A DNA stretch of 64,000 nucleotides from Streptomyces noursei (GTDB taxonomy: Bacteria; Actinomycetota; Actinomycetes; Streptomycetales; Streptomycetaceae): assembly GCF_001646665.1 (NCBI RefSeq), contig NZ_LWBU01000179.1:130759-194758 (forward strand), in the 5' to 3' direction. Positions 45,928-53,358 of the stretch are shown here, in pieces. A program made the position numbers and the translations under genes. How positions within the stretch are numbered: the first letter of the stretch is position 1; each line of letters opens with the position of its first letter. The notes below the pieces were generated by a model, which saw only the letters and a program-made list of their open reading frames with translations, made no database searches and was not told the origin of the DNA.

Positions 45928-46986
45928 GTGGCGGCGAAGAGCGGCGGCGAGCAGCGGGCGGGATTCCTCTACGGCGTGAGCGCCTACGGCATGTGGGGCC
46001 TCGTGCCCCTCTTCTGGCCGCTGCTGAAGCCGGCCGGGGCGATCGAGATCCTGGCCCACCGCATGGTCTGGTCCCTGGCCGTCGTCGGACTCGCGCTCCT
46101 CGCGCTGCGCCGCTGGGGCTGGATACGCGAGCTGCTCGGGCAGCCCCGCAAGCTCGGGCTGATCGCGCTCGCCGCGGCCGTGATCACCGTCAACTGGGGC
46201 CTGTACATATGGGCCGTGAACGCCGGCCAGGTGGTGGAGGCCTCCCTGGGGTACTTCATCAACCCGCTGGTCACCATCGCCATGGGCGTCCTGCTGCTGA
46301 AGGAGCGGCTGCGGCCGGCGCAGTGGGCGGCGGTCGGCACCGGCCTGGCCGCGGTGGTGGTCCTGGCGGTGGGGTACGGCCGGCCGCCGTGGATCTCACT
46401 GACGCTCGCCTTCTCCTTCGCCGTCTACGGCCTGGTGAAGAAGAAGGTCAACATCGGGGGCCTGGAGTCGCTGGCGGCGGAGACCGCCGTCCAGTTCCTG
46501 CCGGCGCTGGCGTACCTGATGTGGCTCGGTGCGCAGGGCTCGGCGCACTTCGGTGCGCACGGGGCGGGCCACGCCGCGCTGCTGGCCGCGACCGGCGTGG
46601 TGACCGCGGTGCCGCTGGTCTGCTTCGGCGCGGCGGCGATCCGGGTGCCGCTGTCGACGCTGGGACTGCTGCAGTACCTGGCGCCGGTGTTCCAGTTCCT
46701 GCTGGGCGTCGTCTACTTCCACGAGGCGATGCCGCCGGAGCGGTGGGCGGGCTTCTCGCTCGTCTGGCTGGCGCTGTCCGTCCTGACGTGGGACGCGCTG
46801 CGGACCTCGCGGCGTACGAGGGCGGAGGCGGCGGCGCTCCGCCGGGCGGCCGCCCGGGCCGCGGCCGCCGGCGCGGCCGCCGAGGCACCTGGCGCGGGCG
46901 GGACCGTCGAGGCCCCGGGCGGGGACGCGGTGACGACGGCCGCGCCCCCGGCCGGCCGGGGGCGCACGGAGGCTCCGCAGGTGTAG
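45928..46986 (+). CDS. rarD: RarD/EamA-family transporter
   Basis: 352 residues and about ten transmembrane helices in two EamA repeats. The RarD-specific pattern is YGMWGLVPLFWPLLKPAGAI, EILAHRMVWSL and NWGLYIWAVNAGQVVEASLG. GTG 45928, with GGAAGGG nine bases upstream, is preferred over GTG 45910. The C-terminal 55 residues are an Ala/Gly-rich tail. The substrate is unknown (named for chloramphenicol sensitivity in other bacteria). Confidence 0.9.
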   Translation: MAAKSGGEQRAGFLYGVSAYGMWGLVPLFWPLLKPAGAIEILAHRMVWSLAVVGLALLALRRWGWIRELLGQPRKLGLIALAAAVITVNWGLYIWAVNAGQVVEASLGYFINPLVTIAMGVLLLKERLRPAQWAAVGTGLAAVVVLAVGYGRPPWISLTLAFSFAVYGLVKKKVNIGGLESLAAETAVQFLPALAYLMWLGAQGSAHFGAHGAGHAALLAATGVVTAVPLVCFGAAAIRVPLSTLGLLQYLAPVFQFLLGVVYFHEAMPPERWAGFSLVWLALSVLTWDALRTSRRTRAEAAALRRAAARAAAAGAAAEAPGAGGTVEAPGGDAVTTAAPPAGRGRTEAPQV

Positions 46987-47106
46987 GGAGCGCCGGCAAA
47001 GTACCGGCACCCGCCCGGAGCGCGGCGCCGCGGGTCTGGCGGAACTCTGCCGACATGACCGAGGGCGTGTCCGGGAGCCGGCGCGTGTGCCGTGGGCCGG
47101 GCGGGT

Positions 47107-47514
47107 TCACCCGGCCGGCGGCCGCTCCGCCAGTTCCCGGACCACCCGGCGCATGACCTCCTGCCAGTGCGTCCGGCGCCGCTCGCGCTCCTCCGCGCTC
47201 CCGAGGCGCTCCTGATGGAAACGGAGCACCGCCTTCCCGGGGCCGGCCGCCGAGACGGCGACCTGCAGCGTCGTCCCGCCATGGGTGAGGCGCACCCGGT
47301 CGCCGGGCCGGTAGCCGCGGACCTCGCCGGTGACGCCGTCGGCCGTCTCGTACGCCGCGCCCCTCTCGGTGGGCAGACCGCCCGGCACGGCGCCGAGCCA
47401 CAGCGCGATCCCTTCCGGCCCCGCGATGAAGTCCCAGACGGCGGCGGCCGGCAGCGGCAGGGTCTTCGACACGCCGATCTCCCAGCCCGCGTCGCGGGTC
47501 AGTCCTGTGGGCAT
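47107..47514 (-). CDS. SRPBCC/AHSA1-domain protein
   Basis: 135 residues from ATG 47514, with GGAGAAGAGGA upstream. The START-like ligand-binding fold is seen in VSKTLPLPAAAVWDFIAGPE, then WLGAVPGG and LRFHQERLGSAEERERRRTHW. AHSA1-type proteins of this size accompany small regulators; no substrate is known. Its start overlaps the end of the CGNR regulator by 16 bases, so the two are cotranscribed. Confidence 0.85.
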   Translation of the reverse strand: MPTGLTRDAGWEIGVSKTLPLPAAAVWDFIAGPEGIALWLGAVPGGLPTERGAAYETADGVTGEVRGYRPGDRVRLTHGGTTLQVAVSAAGPGKAVLRFHQERLGSAEERERRRTHWQEVMRRVVRELAERPPAG

Positions 47515-48131
47515 TCCTCTTCTCCTTCGCTGCGGGTACGGACGCGGTGGGCCCGGACCTTGTGGCGGTTGCCGCACCGTTCCATGGCGCACCAGCGGCG
47601 CCGGCCGGGGCGGGAGGTGTCGACGAAGAGCAGGTAGCAGTCGGGGCCGCCGCACTCCCGGATGCGGCCCGCCGCCGCGTGCGGGCCCGTGAACAGCTCG
47701 ACCGCGTCACGGGCGACCGTCGACAGCAGCCCGGCCACGCTCGCGCCGGGCGCCCACTCCCGTCCCGCGCTCTCCGTCATGCGCACGACCAGCGGTGGTA
47801 CGGCCGCGGCGGCGTTCACCACCGCGAGGTCGGCGGCCGCGAGGGGGCGACCGTGCGCCCGGGCGGCGGCGAGCCCCAGCACGGCGTCACGCAGCCGGCG
47901 GGCCGCCGCGAGGTCGTCCTCGCCGACGGGCGGCAGCCGGAGACCGGGCGGGTCGAGGCGGCAGGCCGCCACCCAGTCCAGGAGGCCGGCGGGGGTGTCC
48001 AGCACCTCGTACCGGGCGAGCGGGCCGGGACCGCCGGTGAGCAGCAGCTCCAGGCACAGGGCCCCCGGGTCGAACCGGAAGATGCCGCCATCCGACGGAC
48101 GCAGGGTGATTCCCGTTGCACGCGCACTCAC
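47499..48131 (-). CDS. CGNR zinc-finger transcriptional regulator
   Basis: 210 residues from GTG 48131 (VSARATGITLRPSDGG). The N-terminal ABATE-like domain (FRFDPGALCLELLLTGG) and the C-terminal CGNR zinc finger (RECGGPDCYLLFVDTSRPGR, then WCAMERCGNRHKVRAHR) are both complete. Its start codon lies 21 bases from the divergent VOC gene, with an operator palindrome between them, so it probably controls both directions. Only a leaderless or near-leaderless message fits that gap. Confidence 0.9.
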   Translation of the reverse strand: MSARATGITLRPSDGGIFRFDPGALCLELLLTGGPGPLARYEVLDTPAGLLDWVAACRLDPPGLRLPPVGEDDLAAARRLRDAVLGLAAARAHGRPLAAADLAVVNAAAAVPPLVVRMTESAGREWAPGASVAGLLSTVARDAVELFTGPHAAAGRIRECGGPDCYLLFVDTSRPGRRRWCAMERCGNRHKVRAHRVRTRSEGEEECPQD

Positions 48132-48151
48132 ATAACCACTATAAGTGGTTA
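48116..48151. promoter_or_regulatory. Overlapping divergent promoters with perfect palindromic operator
   Basis: A perfect inverted repeat (TAACCACT, spacer ATA, AGTGGTTA, 48133-48151) fills the 21-base gap between the start codons of the CGNR gene (48131) and the VOC gene (48153). TATAAG on the plus strand (48140-48145) and TATAGT on the minus strand (48138-48143) are -10-like and 6-7 bases from the start codons. TTGCAC at 48116-48121 is a -35 match for the plus promoter with an 18-base spacer. Confidence 0.7.
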
Positions 48152-48152
48152 C

Positions 48153-48605
48153 ATGACTGCGCTCCACTGGAAGCTCGTGATCGACGCGGCCGACCCGCAC
48201 GCCCAGGCCGACTTCTGGGCCGAGGCGCTGGGGTATCTGGTCGAGGACAACAGCGCCCAGATCGACCGGCTGCTCTCCGCCGGGTACGTGACGGAGGACC
48301 TGACCGTCGAGGCACACGGTCGCCGGGCATGGCGGGATCTGGTCGCCGTCCGGCATCCGGACGACCCGTACCAGGAGGACAACGGCATCGGGCTCGGCAG
48401 GCGACTGCTCTTCCAGCGCGTACCGGAGCCCAAGTCCGGGAAGAACCGCCTCCACCTCGACCTGCACGCCCCGTCCGGCCGGCGCGACGCGGAGGTGGCC
48501 CGCCTGGAGGCGTGCGGCGCGTCGGTGCTGCGCCACGTCAAGGAGCCGGGCGGCGAGTGGACCGTGATGGCGGACCCGGAGGGCAACGAGTTCTGCGTGC
48601 AGTGA
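48153..48605 (+). CDS. VOC (glyoxalase/dioxygenase-fold) family protein
   Basis: 150 residues from ATG 48153. Vicinal-oxygen-chelate halves are seen in LVIDAADPHAQADFWAEALG, FQRVPEPKSGKNRLHLDLHA and GGEWTVMADPEGNEFCV. Members of this subgroup bind or inactivate small molecules (bleomycin-resistance-like), or have no metal. Divergent from and probably repressed by the CGNR regulator. Confidence 0.85.
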   Translation: MTALHWKLVIDAADPHAQADFWAEALGYLVEDNSAQIDRLLSAGYVTEDLTVEAHGRRAWRDLVAVRHPDDPYQEDNGIGLGRRLLFQRVPEPKSGKNRLHLDLHAPSGRRDAEVARLEACGASVLRHVKEPGGEWTVMADPEGNEFCVQ

Positions 48606-49247
48606 CGTCGGCGTCCGGCTCCGCCGACGTCAGCAGGGACGCCCGCGCGCGGTGACGCGGCCCGCGCGCGGTGACGTCCGCCCATGCGCGTGACGCCCGC
48701 GCGGCGACGCCCGCCCATGGAGCCGGCGGCGGGCACCGCCTGCGCGCCCCGGCCCCCGAGCCCCGCGCCCGGCCCGAGCCCCGCCCCCACCTCGCCCGTA
48801 CACCGCGCGGATCAGCGGCGCGCTCGGGCGCAGCGTCCGCGGCGACGCGGCGGACGCCCGCCAGCCGCAGACGCCCGCCAGCCGCAGACGCCCGCCAGCC
48901 CCGGACGCCCGCCAGCCGGGGGCCGCGCAGGCCCACCCGGGCTTCCTCCGGCACGGGCGTCCAGGCCGCAAGGCCCCCGTGCCACGGCTCGTGCAGCGCC
49001 GGTCCGGGCCGAACGGCCCCGTACCCGTGCCCGATTGGCGATCACTTCGCGCCGCGATGCTTCCGATATGCGAACACTCGTGACCGGTTTCCGCCCTTGA
49101 CGCTGAGTCAAACTCTCGCTGAACATTCAGCACGCACGTCGCAGCAGTTGCTCCACCCGCTCGATCAGCTCCAACGCCCCACGCCCCGACGCCGCGGGGC
49201 GTCTCGCACGTTCCGTCCCATCCCCGTACGGAATCCGGAGCCCCCAC
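48606..49247. other. 642-base intergenic region with tandem repeats and a hairpin
   Basis: No gene supported. It contains the four-copy 17-bp repeat at 48853-48920 and an 8-bp hairpin at 49181-49202 (arms 49181-49188 and 49195-49202) in the probable leader of the aminopeptidase gene. Confidence 0.6.
48853..48920. repeat. 17-bp tandem repeat, four copies
   Basis: Four adjacent copies of GACGCCCGCCAGCCGCA; the first two are identical and the last two vary in the final three bases. Non-coding. Direct head-to-tail copies without spacers exclude CRISPR. Confidence 0.9.
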
Positions 49248-50609
49248 ATGAACCTCTCCGCCCACCACCGCATACCCAGACGCACCGCCGCCACCGCCGC
49301 GCTCGTCCTGGCCGGCCTCCTGGCCACCGCCGCACCGGGAGCCACGGCCGCCACCGCCGCACCGGCCGGTCCCGGCGCCGCCGCCCGCACCACGGCGGCC
49401 GCGCTCGCCGCGCCCGACATCCCGCTCGCCAACGTCAAGGCGCACCTGACCCAGTTCGCGTCCATAGCCTCCGCCAACGGCGGCAACCGCGCCCACGGGC
49501 GCCCCGGTTACAAGGCGTCGATCGACTACGTGAAGGCCAAGCTGGACGCGGCCGGGTTCACCACCACCGTGCAGCAGTTCACGTACAACGGCACCACCGG
49601 CTACAACCTGATCGCCGACTGGCCCGGCGGCGACACCAACCAGGTGGTCATGGCCGGCGCCCACCTCGACTCCGTCTCCTCCGGCGCGGGCATCAACGAC
49701 AACGGCTCCGGCTCCGCCGCCGTGCTGGAGACCGCGCTCGCCGTCTCCCGCGCCCAGCTCAAGCCCACCAAGCACCTGCGCTTCGGGTGGTGGGGCGCCG
49801 AGGAGCTGGGTCTGGTCGGCTCCAAGTACTACGTCAACAACCTCCCGTCGACCGAGCGCGCCAAGCTCTCCGGGTACCTCAACTTCGACATGATCGGTTC
49901 GCCGAACCCCGGTTACTTCGTCTACGACGACGACCCGGCCATCGAGAAGACCTTCAAGGACTACTTCGCGGGCCTCGGCGTACCGACCGAGATCGAGACG
50001 GAGGGCGACGGCCGCTCCGACCACGCCTCGTTCAAGAACGTCGGCATCCCGGTCGGCGGCCTGTTCACCGGCGCGAGCCGTACGAAGACCAGCGCCCAGG
50101 CACAGAAGTGGGGCGGAACGGCCGGCCAGGCCTTCGACCGCTGCTACCACTCCTCCTGCGACGGCACGTCCAACATCAACGACACGGCGCTCGACCGGAA
50201 CAGCGACGCGGTCGCGCACGCCATCTGGACGCTGTCGGCCGGTACGACCGAGCCGCCCACCGGTGACACGTACGAGAACACCGCCGACGTGGCCGTACCG
50301 GACAACGGCACGGCCGTGACGTCCACGGTCACCGTCTCCGGCCGCACCGGCAACGCGCCGGCCGCGCTGAAGGTGGGTGTCGACATCGTCCACACCTGGC
50401 GCGGCGACCTGGTCGTGGACCTGCTCGCGCCCGACGGCACGGCGTACCGCCTGAAGAACTCCAGCAGCAGCGACTCGGCCGACAACGTGCAGACCACCTA
50501 CACGGTCGACGCGTCGAGCGAGGCGGCGAACGGCGCGTGGAAGCTGCGCGTCCAGGACGTGGCGGCCCAGGACACGGGCTACATCAACGCGTTCCGCCTC
50601 ACGTTCTAG
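49248..50609 (+). CDS. Secreted M28 zinc aminopeptidase with C-terminal P-domain (S. griseus aminopeptidase type)
   Basis: Extracellular leucine-preferring aminopeptidase with two zinc ions; 453 residues. Signal peptide at about 1-36, short propeptide, and a mature start APDIPLANVK near residue 55 matching the S. griseus enzyme. With that offset (54) all ligands align: His139, Asp151, Glu186, Asp214 and His301, plus the catalytic Glu185 (WWGAEELG). Residues about 341-453 form a proprotein-convertase P-domain that is removed in some homologues. GGAG precedes the ATG. Followed by a strong terminator. Confidence 0.95.
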   Translation: MNLSAHHRIPRRTAATAALVLAGLLATAAPGATAATAAPAGPGAAARTTAAALAAPDIPLANVKAHLTQFASIASANGGNRAHGRPGYKASIDYVKAKLDAAGFTTTVQQFTYNGTTGYNLIADWPGGDTNQVVMAGAHLDSVSSGAGINDNGSGSAAVLETALAVSRAQLKPTKHLRFGWWGAEELGLVGSKYYVNNLPSTERAKLSGYLNFDMIGSPNPGYFVYDDDPAIEKTFKDYFAGLGVPTEIETEGDGRSDHASFKNVGIPVGGLFTGASRTKTSAQAQKWGGTAGQAFDRCYHSSCDGTSNINDTALDRNSDAVAHAIWTLSAGTTEPPTGDTYENTADVAVPDNGTAVTSTVTVSGRTGNAPAALKVGVDIVHTWRGDLVVDLLAPDGTAYRLKNSSSSDSADNVQTTYTVDASSEAANGAWKLRVQDVAAQDTGYINAFRLTF

Positions 50610-50725
50610 CGGCCGGCGCCCCCGGCCCCGGCCCGCCCCCGGGCCGCGGCCCCGCGCCACCACCCCCGACGCCGCGGCAGCGGCAGCGGGCACGGCCGTC
50701 GCCGCGGCGCCGGCGCACAGACGGA

Positions 50726-50766
50726 CGCCCCGCCCGGAGACCGGTACAGCCTCTCCGGGCGGGGCG
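50726..50766. terminator. Bidirectional terminator
   Basis: A 15-bp perfect stem (arms 50726-50740 and 50752-50766, 11-base loop) between the convergent aminopeptidase and RseB/LolA-like genes. Confidence 0.85.
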
Positions 50767-50791
50767 CCCCCCAACGTCCTGCCGCGCGCGG

Positions 50792-52009
50792 CTACTTGTC
50801 GCCGTTCGCCGCGGCGATCAGCGCCTCGGGAGTGACGGCGCCCACGTAGACCTTGCCGTCGTCGGTCATCAGGGCGTTGACCAGCCGGGTCTTGAAGACG
50901 GTGCCGGAACCGAACGCGCCGGTCGCCTTGTCGCCGAGCGCGTCGAGGAGCTGCTGTGCCTCCGCCGGGGCGTCCTCGGGCAGCTCGGACGGGACGCCGC
51001 CGGCCGGGCCGGCGATCCGGGCGATCGAGGTCCAGCCCTCGCCGATGACGTTCAGGTCCTCCCCGCCCGCGAACGCCTCCGCGTCGCCCTTGCCGGGCTT
51101 CATCGGGAGGGCGTGCTCCGGGAGGGCGTCCTTCGGCACGGCGTGCTCCGCACCGGCGGCCGGCTCCTCGATCACCTTGGCGCCCTTGGGCGGGACGAAG
51201 TCGAACGTCGACGCGGCCGGGCGGGCGAAGTCCACCTTCGTGAAGCCCGCGTCGATCGCGGCCTTGCCGCCGCCGCTCGGGGTGAGCGTGAACTTCAGCG
51301 GCACGCCGTTGCCCGCGTCCACCGCGACCTTGATCGAGCCGATCGTCGAACCGCTCTGCTTCGGCTTGATCACCAGCTGGTACGCGTCGCGCCCGGCGAT
51401 CCTCGCCGTCCCGTCGACCGTCACCGACGTGGTGGCGTCGACGGCCTTCAGCGCCTCGTCCACGAGCGCCTTGGGGGTGGCCGGGCCGCTCGGCAGCCCG
51501 GGCGTGGTGTCGGAGCGGGCGCCGTCGTCCTCGGCCGGTGCCTCCTCGGTGGAGTGCACCGCTTCCTTGGACCCGCCGTCGTACGCCCAGACGTCCTTGC
51601 CGTTGCGCACCAGGCTGTACTCGGCGGAGGCGTCGTCCACGACGGTGAGCCGCTGCTTGTCCGGCCCGTCCGCCGCCACCCGCAGGGTGTGCGTGCCGGT
51701 GGCGAACTCCATCAGCTTGCCGAGGCCCGCCTCGCCGCCCGCGCCGCCGCCCCCGAGGTCGCCGCCGAGCCCGGCCAGCGACGGGAGCCCCAGGTCCGTC
51801 GTCACCTTCACCGTGCCGGACAGCTGCTGCACGTCCGACGCGGCGATCTTCTCGATCAGTTGCTGTGCCGTGATCTCCGGCAGTTCGGGGTCACCGGATG
51901 CCGCGAGCGCCGGGACGAGCCCGATCGTCGCCGCCGCCACCCCCGCCACCGCGACCGGGACCGCGTACCGAGCCGTCCTGCGGCGTCCGGCGCTGTCGTT
52001 CGGTGCCAT
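50792..52009 (-). CDS. Secreted/anchored LolA- or RseB-like protein (DUF2092-like)
   Basis: 405 residues with an N-terminal membrane anchor or signal (RTARYAVPVAVAGVAAATIG, then LVPALA). The body (LIEKIAASDVQQLSGTVKVT; LRVAADGPDKQRLTVVDD; YSLVRNGKDVWAYDGGSKEA; AYQLVIKPKQSGSTIGSIKV) follows the LolA/RseB fold of envelope lipoprotein carriers and sigma-E regulators. In Gram-positives the role is unknown, and no partner is encoded next to it. Start at 52009; downstream of polyprenyl synthase on the same strand, 122 bases away. Confidence 0.8.
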   Translation of the reverse strand: MAPNDSAGRRRTARYAVPVAVAGVAAATIGLVPALAASGDPELPEITAQQLIEKIAASDVQQLSGTVKVTTDLGLPSLAGLGGDLGGGGAGGEAGLGKLMEFATGTHTLRVAADGPDKQRLTVVDDASAEYSLVRNGKDVWAYDGGSKEAVHSTEEAPAEDDGARSDTTPGLPSGPATPKALVDEALKAVDATTSVTVDGTARIAGRDAYQLVIKPKQSGSTIGSIKVAVDAGNGVPLKFTLTPSGGGKAAIDAGFTKVDFARPAASTFDFVPPKGAKVIEEPAAGAEHAVPKDALPEHALPMKPGKGDAEAFAGGEDLNVIGEGWTSIARIAGPAGGVPSELPEDAPAEAQQLLDALGDKATGAFGSGTVFKTRLVNALMTDDGKVYVGAVTPEALIAAANGDK

Positions 52010-52131
52010 GTGTGCCTACCTCCGTGGTCAGCGATCCATCGGTATCCATCTGACCAAGGCGGCACCCCCCGGGGCGTCAGCCCGGGGGCTCGACTTCCGT
52101 ACTGCTCAGGGATGACCCGACCCCGAGACCG

Positions 52132-53142
52132 CTACCCCGCGCGGTGCACCACCAGGTCGCACAGCTCCTCCAGCGCGGCCTTGGCGTAGCAGTCGGGCAG
52201 CGGTCCGAGCGTGGCGCGCGCCTCCTGGGCGTAGCGGACGGTGTCCCGGCGCGCCTGCTCCAGCGCCGGGTGGACGCGCAGCCGCCGCAGGGCCTCCGCG
52301 TGCCGGGCGTCGTCCGTCAGGTCGCCGTCCAGCAGCGCGACCAGCTCCAGGTCCTCCGCCCGGCCGCCCGAGGCCGCCCGTGCCCGCAGGTGCAGCACCG
52401 GCAGCGTGGGGATGCCCTCCCGCAGGTCGGTGCCGGGGGTCTTGCCGGACTCGTGGGAGTCGGAGGCGATGTCCAGGACGTCGTCGGCGAGCTGGAAGGC
52501 GACGCCGAGCCGCTCGCCGTACTGCGTGAGGATGTCCACGACCCGCTCGTCGGCGCCCGACATCATCGCGCCGAAGCGCCCGGAGACGGCGATCAGGGAG
52601 CCGGTCTTGCCGGCGATGACGTCCAGGTAGTGCTCGACCGGGTCGCGCCCGTCGCGCGGGCCGGCGGTTTCGAGGATCTGCCCGGTGACCAGGCGTTCGA
52701 AGGCCTCGGCCTGGATGCGGACCGCCTCGGGGCCGAGGTCCGCCAGGATGTGTGAGGCGCGTGCGAAGAGAAAGTCACCCGTCAGGACGGCCACCGAGTT
52801 GCCCCAGCGGGCGTTGGCGCTGTCCACCCCGCGGCGCACGTCGGCCTCGTCCATGACGTCGTCGTGGTAGAGCGTCGCGAGGTGCGTCAGCTCGACGACC
52901 ACGGCGGAGGGCACGACGCCCGGGGCGTGCGGGTCGCCGAACTGGGCGGCGAGCATCACCAGCAGCGGACGGAAGCGCTTCCCCCCGGCCCGTACCAGGT
53001 GCTGCGCGGCCTCGGTGATGAACGGCACGTCACTCTTGGTGGCATCGAGGAGCCCTGCCTCGACGGCCGCCAATCCGGTCTGGACATCGGCCTCAAGAGC
53101 CTGGTCCCGCACGCTCAGCCCGAACGGCCCGACTGCGGTCAC
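52132..53142 (-). CDS. Polyprenyl diphosphate synthase (trans, long-chain)
   Basis: Condenses isopentenyl diphosphate to a long all-trans chain, probably the menaquinone side chain. 336 residues from GTG 53142, with AGGAG upstream. The first Asp-rich motif DDVMD is at 94-98 and the second, DDVLD, at 220-224; GGKRFRPLLVML is typical. The two residues before the first motif are small/aromatic (LYH), fitting a long product. Menaquinone is the electron acceptor for the nuo complexes in this window. Confidence 0.92.
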   Translation of the reverse strand: MTAVGPFGLSVRDQALEADVQTGLAAVEAGLLDATKSDVPFITEAAQHLVRAGGKRFRPLLVMLAAQFGDPHAPGVVPSAVVVELTHLATLYHDDVMDEADVRRGVDSANARWGNSVAVLTGDFLFARASHILADLGPEAVRIQAEAFERLVTGQILETAGPRDGRDPVEHYLDVIAGKTGSLIAVSGRFGAMMSGADERVVDILTQYGERLGVAFQLADDVLDIASDSHESGKTPGTDLREGIPTLPVLHLRARAASGGRAEDLELVALLDGDLTDDARHAEALRRLRVHPALEQARRDTVRYAQEARATLGPLPDCYAKAALEELCDLVVHRAG

Positions 53143-53358
53143 GAGGGGATCTCCTGTCTGCTGACGATCACACGGATTGTCGATGTGTCGCTGGATTCAC
53201 TCAAGTCAGCGTATCCGGTCCCCTTTCGATCACCGTGGGCGCCTTCCGCCCTCCCCCGGTATGTTCAAGAACAGCTGGTATGACCGGGAGCGCTCCCTTT
53301 ACCCCATGCTGCCAAGGAAACCCACGGAACACCGACGAGACGGGTCCCGAGGCCCCCT

